A model generated the notes under the pieces. The model worked only from the letters and a program-made list of their open reading frames with translations, was not told where the DNA came from and searched no databases. 64,000 nt of DNA from Bog-532 sp963775825 (GTDB taxonomy: Bacteria > Actinomycetota > Actinomycetes > Streptosporangiales > Streptosporangiaceae), in NCBI GenBank assembly GCA_963775825.1, contig CAVZKY010000037.1:233899-297898 (forward strand), given 5' to 3'. Below, piece after piece: positions 38,225-46,656 of this stretch (position 1 is the stretch's first letter; every line of letters begins with the position of its first letter). The position numbers were made by a program, and so were the translations under genes.

Positions 38225-39394
38225 TCACGATGCCGTTGCCCGTCGCCGTGCCCGTTGCGTGCCCGATGACCGCTGCCGTGTCCCTTCCAGCTCGGCCGCT
38301 GCCCTATTGCTTAGCGCGGCAGCGATGGCCTGCTGGCGCTCGTCGCTGCCGTGCAGGTAGAGCAGGGCCGCGCGTGCCGAGGCGTGGCCCATCCGGTCCA
38401 TCAGCTCGCGCAGGTTGGCGCCCGCGTTCGCCGCGAGGACGTTTCCGGCGTGCCGCAGGTCGTGGAAGTGGATAGGCGGGAGTCCGGCTGCCTGGAGCGT
38501 GGGCAGCCAGACCCGCCGGCGGAAGTTGGTGTGGCGCAGCGGGCCGCCGGCGGGGCTGGTGAACAGGAGGCCGTCGTCGCCGGGGACGGCGTGCGTCATG
38601 ATGTGCCGCGCCAGGTCCGGCATGATCACTTCGGGGATGGCGACGGCGCGTACGCCCGCCTCGGACTTGGGCGGCCCGAAGGCGAAGCCGCCGCCGGGCT
38701 GCTCGCTCAGCTGCCGGGTGACGCGGATCGTCCGGGCCTGCATGTCGATGTCGCAGCGGCGCAGTGCGGCCAGCTCGCCCCAGCGCAGGCTGCCGAACAC
38801 GGCGAGGAGGACCAGGGCGCGGTAGCGGGGACCGGCTGCGTCGGCCAGCGCGCCGACCTGGGCGATGGTCAGCACCGGCCGTTCGGGTGACTTCTCTTGG
38901 CCGCCGCCCTTGATCCGGCACGGGTTGCGGCGGATCAGCCCGTCGTCCACGGCTGTGTTCATGATCGCCTTGAGCAGTCGGTACGCCTTGGCCGCGGTGA
39001 CGGTGCTCGTGCCGCCGTCGAGGAGGTCCTTGCGCCAGCGCCGCACGTTGGGCTCCTTGATGTCAGCGAGGGCGCGGGTCTCGAAGGCCGGGCCGAGATG
39101 GCGGCGCAGCAGGTAGCGGTACAGGCGGATCGTCTTGGGCCGCAGGGCGGGCCGTTCGGCGATCCAGTCCCGGGCGTAGTGGCCGAACAGCACGCGGCCC
39201 GCGTCCGGGTCGGTCCAGTCGCCCCGGAGCACCTCGGCTTCAGTGAGCGTCAGCCACCGCTCCGCGCTGGTCTTCGAGTCGAACGTTTGCGGAGCGGGCC
39301 GGTCGATGCCGTCCGGCCCCTTGTACCGGGCCTGCCAGCGGCCGGACGGCAGCTCGCGGACCCGGCCGAAACGCCGCTTGCTCTTTGCCGGCAT
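38225..39394 (-). CDS. Tyrosine site-specific integrase
   Basis: The integrase recombines attP with the tRNA-Arg attachment site. It has an N-terminal Arm/SAM-like part (KSKRRFGRVRELPSGRWQAR) and a catalytic domain with the first Arg in AVFGSLRWGELAALRRCDID, HxxR in HFHDLRHAGNVLAANAGANL, GH in MDRMGHASARAALLY and the nucleophile Tyr in LLYLHGS. All catalytic residues are present, length 389. It overlaps xis by one base, so the two are co-translated. It is of the AICE/pSAM2 Int type. Confidence 0.93.
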   Translation of the reverse strand: MPAKSKRRFGRVRELPSGRWQARYKGPDGIDRPAPQTFDSKTSAERWLTLTEAEVLRGDWTDPDAGRVLFGHYARDWIAERPALRPKTIRLYRYLLRRHLGPAFETRALADIKEPNVRRWRKDLLDGGTSTVTAAKAYRLLKAIMNTAVDDGLIRRNPCRIKGGGQEKSPERPVLTIAQVGALADAAGPRYRALVLLAVFGSLRWGELAALRRCDIDMQARTIRVTRQLSEQPGGGFAFGPPKSEAGVRAVAIPEVIMPDLARHIMTHAVPGDDGLLFTSPAGGPLRHTNFRRRVWLPTLQAAGLPPIHFHDLRHAGNVLAANAGANLRELMDRMGHASARAALLYLHGSDERQQAIAAALSNRAAAELEGTRQRSSGTQRARRRATAS

Positions 39395-39621
39395 CAGGCC
39401 GCCCTCCTTCCCGGCCGCTGAACTGGAGCGACGCGGCCCGCTTCGATGAACGCGGCCAAGGCGGATTCGCTGATCCGCACGTGACGGCCGACCTGGACGA
39501 ACTCGATGCGGCGCTCAGCGATCAGCCGCCGCGGGAAACGCTCGCTGGTACCGAGGATCGCGGCCACCTCCGACAGAGTGAGAAGTCGTTCCGCGGCCGG
39601 GCTCGTGGCCTGCGCCGTCAT
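39394..39621 (-). CDS. Excisionase (helix-turn-helix, MerR-like)
   Basis: The 75-residue protein has LLTLSEVAAILGTSERFPRR, then LIAERRIEFVQVGRHVRISE and SALAAFIEAGRV, the HTH_17/Xis fold that directs integrase towards excision. It lies directly upstream of int with a TGATG overlap and directly downstream of rep (overlap of a few bases), the standard AICE order. Confidence 0.88.
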   Translation of the reverse strand: MTAQATSPAAERLLTLSEVAAILGTSERFPRRLIAERRIEFVQVGRHVRISESALAAFIEAGRVAPVQRPGRRAA

Positions 39622-41227
39622 GCCGCCCTCCCGGTTGCCGAAAGATCGGCGGGTGGCTGGATGCCTGCTTGGCGTCTGGCTTCGGCGAGGGCAGCTTGCC
39701 AGCGCTGACGGTCGGCGACAACGTAGAGCAGGCGCCTCGCGTGTTCCATGTGGTCAGGGTCGCCGGGCACGACCGGTTCCCAGTCGTAGCGGGCCGGGTC
39801 GGTGGCGGTCTGGCCGAGGGTGGTCAGGAGCCAGTTCTTGCGGTCGGCGCGGTGGTCGGCCAGTGTCTTGCCCGACCACTTGCGCGAAACCAGGACCCGG
39901 CGTCCGGCGTAGCCGAGGTGTTCGCGCCGGTGGGCCTTGCCCCTGCACGCTCCGGGCACGAGGCCCGGCCGGGCGTTCTTCGGCTGGATGCCGTAGCGGA
40001 GCCAGTTGGCGCACCGCGGTGAACACGGCTCGTACCGCAGCGCGTCGGCCAGCCTTTCGGCGTGAGCGTGCTGGGCGTCAGTCTGGGCTGGTGGCAGTCG
40101 CCGACTTGCTTGGTGAGGTATTTGGTCAGGTAGCCGATGCACCGGGCCGCGTCCTTGGACCCGGCCAGGACGCCCTGGGCGTCGAACCGCTCGCCGAATC
40201 GGGCCACGTGCAGCGGCTCGTCCTGATCGCCGATGGCGTCGAGGGCCTGGTCCCAGGTGGGCAGCACTTCGCCGGTGGCCGGGTCGAGGTAGGTGGCCGC
40301 GTGCTCGTCCCACACGGGCTGCTGCGTCGTCGTCGAAGCGGACGACGGAGGTATCGGGCCACCACACCTGGTGATAGGTCGCGGCCAGCACCCGGCGCAG
40401 CTCGGCGCGGGAGACCGTGCCCCGCATCGCCAGATGGATATGAGGGGCCAGCCGCCGTTGCGGCTCGACCGCGGCGAAGTACTGCACGTCGTAGCCGAGG
40501 AACCGGCGCAGGTTCTGAATGAACCGGTCGAACAGCGCCGCGAAGTGCAGCGCGTCGCGGGCTGCCTGCTGGTAGTCGTAGCTGGCCGGGTCGGCCGGGG
40601 TGCCGTCCTCGCGCACCCGCCCGTAACTGGGGCAGGTCAGGGTGAGGAACATCGACGGGCGGAACGTCTTGCCGTCCGGTGCCGTGTAGGTCTTGCCGAT
40701 GGTCCGGGCGGCGATCTTCCGGCGGGGCAGCGGCGCGGCATCCTGGCGGCGCCGGGTGGTTCGGTGCCGCCGGTACTGGCCGGGCCGGGAGCACGTTGCC
40801 GCGCATGCCCGCAGCGGTGATCTCCTGGTCTAGTTCGCCGGTCAGCTCGTCCAGGTCGGTGACGTCCTCGCCGTCTGCGTCGGCCTGGTCGCGCATGGCC
40901 TGGGCCTCGGCGCGCTTTTCGACCCACCACTCGCTGGTCTTCGGTGGCCGGGTCGGGGTCGATGACCGGCTCGGCTTCGAGGTGCCAGCCTTCCCGGCAC
41001 TGCGCCGCCCGTAGCGTCCTGGCTCGTTCGGCGCAGGCCGGGCACACGCTGGCCAGGGTGTGGCCGCAGGGAACGAGCACCGGTTCGATCTGGCCGGTGT
41101 CGAGGTTGGTGCGGCGAAGCTGAAGCGGCCGGATGCAGGCGCCGTGCTCGACGGCCAGGTCCTGGACCACCTCCCGGGCCAGCGGCATGGTCAGCCGCTC
41201 GGCTCGGGTCTTCCGCGATACGTCCAA
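39618..41227 (-). pseudogene. RepSA-type replication initiator, several frameshifts
   Basis: Rep-like segments occur in order across different frames. They are VVQDLAVEHGACIRPLQLRR and PCGHTLASVCPACAERARTL (zinc-finger-like), MFLTLTCPSYGRV, and YDYQQAARDALHFAALFDRF; then APHIHLAMRGTVSRAELRRV (HxH of rolling-circle Rep), CIGYLTKYLTKQVGD (KYxxK, with catalytic Tyr) and SRKWSGKTLADHRADRK near the end. At least four frame changes lie between about 40040 and 40960. A TTG at 41227 preceded by AAGGAG is the likely start. As written no full Rep is made. Confidence 0.8.
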
Positions 41228-41410
41228 CTCGGTCTCCTTGGCTGGGAGGGATGAGGGAGCAGCGCGATAGGTCACCCAATGGCTCAGCGCGTAAGGAAAG
41301 AAAGAAGGCCCGGCGGGTGATAGCCGGGAGTGGAAGGGCAGCACCAGCGGCCCCGGGAAACGCCGTGGCTCGTGTCAGCTCGCGGCCTCGGCCGTGCGAG
41401 CTGCTAGCGC

Positions 41411-41944
41411 TCAGGCGGGTGTATCGGTATGGAAGTCCTCGGCCCGGCCGGAGGGCGGAGAGCAGTTGCGAGCAGTGTCCTTGACGGCCTTGAGTCGCCA
41501 GTGGCAGCGGACTACCTTGCCGCCGCCGCTGTTGGGCTGCCAGGTGAGGCGGTCGCACAGGGCATCCACCAAAGCGAGCCCGCGGCCTGCTTCGGCCAGT
41601 TGCATGATCTGCCAGTCGTCGGCGTCGGTGTCGATTAACGCGAAGGGCAGCACCCCGAGTTCGGCGGTCCTGCGGCGGCGCGGCATCCGTGAGTCCTGGT
41701 CCCTGACTTCCACGGTCAGCGAGTGGCCCGGTATCCAGGAGACGAGCAGTTCGGCGGTCGCTGACTTGGCGGCGTGCTCGTAGACGTTGGCCACCAGCTC
41801 GGAGACGCAGCTCACGACGTCATCGGCCAGGCCACCGAGCGGCCAGCCGTCCAGCACCGACCCGACCACCTGCCGGGCCCGCCGAGCGGCGCGCGGCTCC
41901 ATGACCAGCCGATACTGGATGAGTTCGCCGCCGCCATCCTTCAT
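41411..41944 (-). CDS. ATP-binding protein, anti-sigma-type GHKL fold
   Basis: The 177-residue protein matches the HATPase_c_2 group common in streptomycetes: VMEPRAARRARQVVGSVLDG, the N-box VVSCVSELVANVYEHAAKSA, VEVRDQDSRMPRRR and a glycine-box AEAGRGLALVDALCDRLTW. Such proteins often act as anti-sigma-factor-like kinases or sensors. It is divergent from the GntR gene across a region with four repeated operator-like sites, so GntR may control both. Confidence 0.85.
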   Translation of the reverse strand: MKDGGGELIQYRLVMEPRAARRARQVVGSVLDGWPLGGLADDVVSCVSELVANVYEHAAKSATAELLVSWIPGHSLTVEVRDQDSRMPRRRRTAELGVLPFALIDTDADDWQIMQLAEAGRGLALVDALCDRLTWQPNSGGGKVVRCHWRLKAVKDTARNCSPPSGRAEDFHTDTPA

Positions 41945-42036
41945 GACGCCCGCCCATCAGCGCGCTGGGCTTCACGCGGCCTGATGCCCTGGTCGGATGC
42001 GACCGCCTCGATCATCCGCAGCCTCCGTGATTACGA

Positions 42037-42141
42037 GGCTTGAGCCACCTGTACAAATGGCTCAAGCCAGTACGGCTTGTTCCAGTAGACCACATCGAGG
42101 CATACTGGCTCAAGCCTTACAGGTAAGTGGCTTGAGCCAGT
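42037..42141. promoter_or_regulatory. Four GGCTTGAGCC operator sites upstream of gntR
   Basis: GGCTTGAGCC occurs at 42037 and 42129, and its inverse GGCTCAAGCC at 42059 and 42107, within about 105 bp between the divergent ATPase and GntR genes. Flanks such as ACTGGCTCAAGCC and GTGGCTTGAGCCAG are also shared. This is a clear candidate operator array for the adjacent GntR protein. Confidence 0.75.
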
Positions 42142-42180
42142 TGGGCTGAGCCACGTAAGCCAGCAGGCGAGGAGGATCAG

Positions 42181-42958
42181 ATGACCGAGAGCATCCGGCG
42201 AAGATCGCCGTCCCGCCAGCCGCCGCATAGCCGACGAGCTACGCCGCTCGATCGAATCCGGCGAACTCGCACCCGGAGCCCAGCTCCCGTCCGAACGCCA
42301 GCTCGCCGCCACCTACGGCACCGCCAGGAACACCGCCCGCGAAGCGATCCGTCTCCTGGCCGACTCCGGCCTCGTCATCGCCGAGCAGGGCCGCGGCGCG
42401 TTCGTCCGCCGCAGCGCCCCACTGATCCGCCTGGGCAATGACCGCTACTCCCCCAAGTACCGCGACTCAGGGATGTCGCCGTTCCTGCTGGAGTGCGCCA
42501 AGCAGGGCAAGACCGGCCGCTTCGACGTCCTCCGCATCGAGCGCATCGAACCGTCCGAGGACGTGGCGGCGCGGCTGGGAGTACCAGCCGATAGCGAATC
42601 GGTGCTCCGCCGCGAGAACGTCTTCTACGCCGACGCCGACCCGGTGCACCACGTCACCACCTACATCCCCTGGCCGATCGCCGAAGGCACCGGCCTCCTC
42701 GACCCCGAAGTCGGCCACCCGTACGGCATCCACGGCATCCTTGAAGAACGCGGCCACACCATGGCCCGGCTCCGCGAGGAAGTCAGCGCCCGCATGCCCA
42801 CCGCCGACGAGGCCGAACTCCTGCACCTCGCCTCCGGTGTGCCGGTCCTCGACGTCCTGCACACCAGCATCGACCAGGACGGCCAGCCGTACGAGCTGAC
42901 CCGGTTCGTCATGCGCACCGACCTGACCGGCCTGCTCTATGACGCCCCCATCGAGTAA
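42181..42958 (+). CDS. GntR-family regulator (HutC/UTRA type), frameshifted near start
   Basis: The winged-helix part reads RRIADELRRSIESGELAPGA, QLPSERQLAATYGTARNTAR, EAIRLLADSGLVIAEQGRGA. The UTRA ligand domain follows (VPADSESVLRRENVFYADAD, VHHVTTYIPWPIAEGTGLLD, ending LTRFVMRTDLTGLLYDA). The start ATG at 42181 has GAGGAGG five bases upstream, but its frame leaves the family sequence within about 10 codons; one or two indels near 42202-42222, and another between about 42400 and 42500, are needed. KorSA/TraR-like GntR proteins regulate transfer and replication in AICEs. Confidence 0.82.
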
Positions 42959-42964
42959 GCCGCC

Positions 42965-43850
42965 GTGGCCATCGGACGCGGCAGCCTCGGCCGCCTGACC
43001 CTGCTCGCCCTGCTCTGGGGCTCCAGCTTCCTGTGGATCGCGATCGCGCTCCGCGGCTTCTCCCCCGTGCAGATCGTCCTCATCCGCCTGGCCCTCGGCG
43101 CCCTCGTCCTGCTCGCCATCGTCTACTCGCGCGGCCTCCGCCTGCCGACCAGCGGCACTCGTGTGGCTGCACCTGACGGTGGCGGCCCTGTTCGCCAACG
43201 CCATCCCCTACACGCTGTTCGCGATCGGCGAGCAGCACGTCAGTCCTCCAGCGTCGCCGGTGTCCTCAACGCCACCACCCCGCTGTGGACCCTGGTTATC
43301 GCCTTCGCCACCGGCCACGAACGGCGGATCTCCGCCCCGAAGCTGATCGGCTTCATCCTCGGCCTGGCCGGAACCCTGGTGATCTTCTCCCCCTGGGAAA
43401 CCGGCTCACAGATCGCCAGCCTCGGCGGCCTGGCCTGCCTCGGCGCAGCCGCCAGCTACGGCGTCAGCTACGTCTACATGGACCGCTACCTGGCCCGCCG
43501 CGGCATCCCGCCCCTGGTCCTGTCCGCCAGGCCAGCTCACCGCCGCCACCGTCCTCCTGGCGATCGTGCTCCCCTTCGCCGGGCTCCAGCCGGTCCACCT
43601 GCGCTGGGACGCGATCGCCGCGCTGGCCGTCCTCGGCTGTCTTCGGCACCGGCATCGCCTACATCCTGAACTACCGCCTCATCACCGACGAAGGCACCAC
43701 CGCCTCGGTCGTCACCTATCTGCTGCCCATCGTCGCCGTCATCCTCGGCGCCGCCATCCTGGGTGACCAGATCACCGCCCAGATCATCGGCGGCATGCTC
43801 ATCGTCCTCATCGGCGTCGCCATCACCCGCCGCAACCGCAACGCTGAAAT
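42965..43850 (+). pseudogene. EamA/DMT-family exporter, several frameshifts
   Basis: Ten-helix drug/metabolite transporter sequence is spread over three frames: TLLALLWGSSFLWIAIALRG, FSPVQIVLIRLALGALVLLA, ANAIPYTLFAIGEQHV, GVLNATTPLWTLVIAFATGH, LIGFILGLAGTLVIFSPWET, AYILNYRLITDEGTTASVVT, YLLPIVAVILGAAILGDQIT. Shifts lie near 43160, 43245, 43525 and 43640. The GTG at 42965 starts seven bases after the GntR stop, implying co-transcription. The natural stop is near 43847-43856. The cargo is unknown. Confidence 0.8.
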
Positions 43851-44227
43851 CGTTGAGCCGGACTTACGTCGCGCGTTGCCGAAACTGGCCATATTGAGAT
43901 CAAGCGGCGCCGCTGCGCGGCGCCGGGTCCGGCGCTCCCCGCGCCGGGCTCTGGCCTTGGGAGGCCCCGCCCGGCGCGCCCGCGCCGTCCCCGGCCCGCA
44001 CCATGGCCACCGATCACAAAGCGCCTGTCGGCACACAAGCACGGCGTGACAGGCCCACTTCCTGGCATCCGATCGTCCCGTCGCGACCGCCGCGCCAGGC
44101 CGATGGGGCGGCCCGTGGTGCGTCGTCGTGCTGCTGCCCGGGCCGCACCACGGTCCGCATCATCTTCTCGGGCATAATCCGGTTCCCGGGCATATCCGGA
44201 TTCTCCTGGCCATCTCCGGTAGGCCCG
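43851..44227. other. Intergenic region after the EamA gene
   Basis: About 375 bp with no gene. It contains GC-rich hairpin-prone sequence at 43905-43975 (GGCGCCGCTGCGCGGCGCC) which may end the EamA transcript. No second copy of the tRNA-Arg 3' end is seen here. Confidence 0.4.
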
Positions 44228-45385
44228 TCAGACCGTGAGGGGCTCTTTCTCCAGGGCGGCCCTCGTCTGGTCATATCCCGCGCTGATCCGGCGCAAGATC
44301 GACTGACGGGAGAAATCCCCTGCGCTGTCATCGGCTGGTTTCTTCATGTCGATCAGGTGGATGTGCCGGAAATGGTGGTAGCCCATCACTTCATCCCATT
44401 CCTGCTCTTTCCGGAGCGGCGCGTCGGACGGCAGCTGCTCATCCACCTGCTTCAGGACGCTGATGAACTTCGTGTAGCTGGTGGCGGTATCCAGGTCGGA
44501 CCGCAGCCGGTTGCTGACCAGCAGTTCCAGCATTCGCTGTGAGACCCCGTACAGGTTGCCGGGCCGCGGCGCGGCGGCCACGTTGACGTCGATCATGTAG
44601 ATCGGCATCGAGGCCGCCTCGTCCTCGGTCAGGTTGTCGAGGATCGGCTTGAGCGGGGTGTTGTCGGTGAGGCCGCCGTCCCAGTAGGCCCGGTTCTGGA
44701 TCGTGGTCCACGGGAAGCCGCCGGGGAAGCTGCCGCTGGCCAGCACGTGCTCGGTGCCGAACTGTACCGGCTGGTACTCCGGCTCCGGCGGGAGCTTGTC
44801 GGCGGGGATGTTGGTGAAGTAGGCGACCGTGCCGTCCTCGACGCCGCTGGCCGAGACGGTCAGCCGCATGTGCCCTGGGTCGCGTACCTGATCCCAGTCC
44901 ACGAGAGCGTCCAGCGTCTTGCCCATCGTGGGCTTCGCGATGGAGGTCCAATCAGGCAGATTCCAGACATCCAGCCGCGGCCGGTACATGCCCGGCACCA
45001 CGAGCGACGGCATGTAGGAAAACCATAGCCGGGTCAGCCACTGGGGCAACGGGACCGGAATCTCGGGCAGGAACGGGATCGGCGAATCGACGGCGATCTT
45101 CTCCCACAGTTTCCTGAGGACCCGCGGCGGGTACTGCGTGGCCCCGGCCAGCGCCGTCGCGTTCATCGCCCCCGCCGACGCCCCGGTCACGATCGCGCAC
45201 TCCATGCCGCGTTCGTAGAGATATTCGACCGCGCCGACTTCGTAAGCGCCAAGGGCACCGCCGCCCTGCAGCACCAGCCCGAACTTCTGTTTCGCGGGCT
45301 TGTCCCCGCTCCACCTCTCTGGCCCGCCGTTCGCCTCGCTCGTGACCTGTGTGCTCCTAGTCGCGTCCTTTTCTAAGGAACTCAT
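44228..45385 (-). CDS. Patatin-like phospholipase
   Basis: The catalytic dyad is present: FGLVLQGGGALGAYEVGAVE (oxyanion loop), then VTGASAGAMNATALAGATQY (GxSxG Ser) and AYWDGGLTDNTPLKPILDNL (DG Asp). The C-terminal half has IDVNVAAAPRPGNLYGVSQR and HFRHIHLIDMKKPADDSAGD. It matches bacterial patatin-type acyl hydrolases of about 380 residues. The ATG at 45385 is chosen because AAGGAGG lies eight bases upstream. The substrate is unknown. No operon partner is seen. Confidence 0.92.
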   Translation of the reverse strand: MSSLEKDATRSTQVTSEANGGPERWSGDKPAKQKFGLVLQGGGALGAYEVGAVEYLYERGMECAIVTGASAGAMNATALAGATQYPPRVLRKLWEKIAVDSPIPFLPEIPVPLPQWLTRLWFSYMPSLVVPGMYRPRLDVWNLPDWTSIAKPTMGKTLDALVDWDQVRDPGHMRLTVSASGVEDGTVAYFTNIPADKLPPEPEYQPVQFGTEHVLASGSFPGGFPWTTIQNRAYWDGGLTDNTPLKPILDNLTEDEAASMPIYMIDVNVAAAPRPGNLYGVSQRMLELLVSNRLRSDLDTATSYTKFISVLKQVDEQLPSDAPLRKEQEWDEVMGYHHFRHIHLIDMKKPADDSAGDFSRQSILRRISAGYDQTRAALEKEPLTV

Positions 45386-45596
45386 TACCGCCAGCCTCCT
45401 TCGCTGATTTCCGGGCTCCGATGTCATTTGTATTCCGGTCTACTTACAAAATGGCTAACCAGCAGGGCCATAGGTCACCCGGGAGACGTTCCTTCGCCCT
45501 GCCTGCGGGTGACCTAGGCCGGCTTGACGCACCATACGGCCGCTTCCGAGCCGTGATCCCGGCGCCAAAACAGTCGGCTGGCTGGGCTCAGGTCCG

Positions 45597-45760
45597 GGGA
45601 TGGCCCCTGAATTGTGACGTGCTTCCCCTCAATATCAAGGGCGCTTCGCGTTTTCTTCGGAAATGGCCTTCGGCCACCCTTGACATTGAGCCTCCGGAAG
45701 CACTCTGGCCAGAAACCAAGGGCCAGGCAGCGAGCCTGGCCAGGGTACGGGGCCATCCCC
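45597..45760. repeat. Long imperfect fold-back sequence
   Basis: Nested inverted arms pair over 164 bp: GGGGATGGCCCC (45597) with GGGGCCATCCCC (45749), GTGCTTCC (45619) with GGAAGCAC (45696), and TCAATATCAAGGG (45629) with CCCTTGACATTGA (45677). A side hairpin GGCCAGGC/GCCTGGCC lies at 45721-45741. The compensated pairing suggests a structured RNA or a small non-autonomous element. Surrounding 45386-46498 has no recognisable protein gene. Confidence 0.6.
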
Positions 45761-46184
45761 TTCACGGTGCGGGCGGTCACGGGGCCAATTCCAGGGGCAG
45801 TTGGGCATAGGCGTCGTGTGAGGCCCCCACGGACGCTCCCACGTCCCGCCCCAACCCGGGATATGCCACACCTGAAAAGCGGACGGTCGTCCGACGGCGC
45901 CACCCTACCGAGAACGTGGCCTGCGCATTACGGACCCGTGTCCCCGAGATGTCCCCGAACCGCCATCAATAGCCAACGACCGTCACCAGCAGCAACCTGC
46001 GAACATGAAGCTAAGGCGGGCTTTGAAGCCGCGAGCAACGCACGAGAACACCCTGTAATACGTCGCCCCGAACGTGCCCGCTGCGTGCCCGATCGGGCAG
46101 TCATCCGGGGTATCCCACGGCTATTAAAGACAAGCCCTCATACCCGCTGACCTGCGTTCCGGCTGGTCTGCGGCCTGGTACTCG

Positions 46185-46230
46185 AAGCCTTCCAAGCTGG
46201 TCATGCGAGTTCGATTCCGTCACCTGCTCC
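46185..46230 (+). pseudogene. 3' half of a tRNA-Gly(UCC)-like gene
   Basis: AGCCTTCCAAGCTG, then TGCGAGTTCGATTCCGTC and CACCTGCTCC resemble the anticodon arm, T arm and acceptor 3' strand of tRNA-Gly(UCC). One base is missing in the T stem and no 5' half is present. Such 3' halves are typical leftovers of tRNA-targeted integration or deletion. Confidence 0.45.
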
Positions 46231-46498
46231 CCAGGGTTCCGCCGCAGGAAGATGGCATTGTGCTCTATGCAGCAGTATGGGCCAGAACCCTGGGCCGGAA
46301 GACGTTGGCCGGGCGTGGGGAACAAGGTCCTTCCCTCAGCAGCCATCCGACCCTGACGCGATAAACGGGAGCCGTCGAGCCTGAGATTGTGGCGTTATCG
46401 CCAACACGGAGGGTCAACCTCCACGGTGCTGTCGCGGCTCCGCGCCGGGAGGTGGCAGTTCCACTCCATCTGCACGCAGAGGAGAGGAGGAAGGGACA

Positions 46499-46600
46499 GT
46501 GCCGATAAGCAACAACGGCCCATTTCAGATCCTCGCTTCTAACCGCGTGGAATATAGGATGTTCGTTTGCGAAGACGGAATCGTTGTGGTAACTAGTTAG
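46499..46600 (+). CDS. Possible small protein (33 residues)
   Basis: A GTG at 46499 follows a strong ribosome site (GAGAGGAGG ending eight bases upstream). The frame reads (M)PISNNGPFQILASNRVEYR, then MFVCEDGIVVVTS, and stops at 46600. Codon use is much less GC-rich than in the neighbours. I do not recognise it. It lies between the fold-back element and the IS66 gene and may belong to the IS region or be a remnant. Confidence 0.35.
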   Translation: MPISNNGPFQILASNRVEYRMFVCEDGIVVVTS

Positions 46601-46656
46601 GTACCTCTGGAGTTGATTGCCGGAGGTGAATTCCTGGTTCTGGCCGCCGGCCCGGA

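Larger units (their letters stand above)
38101..43850. mobile_element. AICE-like integrative element at tRNA-Arg, degraded
   Basis: Starting at the tRNA-Arg 3' end come integrase, Xis, a Rep protein with frameshifts, an ATPase-fold protein and a GntR regulator. This is the int-xis-rep plus GntR set of actinomycete integrative and conjugative elements such as pSAM2. I see no FtsK/TraSA-type transfer gene and no second copy of the tRNA 3' end, so the right boundary is unknown and the element is probably partial. Confidence 0.7.

Noticed and set aside
44439..44951. Additional minus-strand frame inside the patatin gene
   Set aside because: It is an out-of-frame shadow with His/Arg/Gly bias; the patatin frame holds the catalytic motifs.
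43851..46140. attR copy of the tRNA-Arg 3' end
   Set aside because: I found no second copy of GGTTCGAGTCCTGCCGGGCG within the window.
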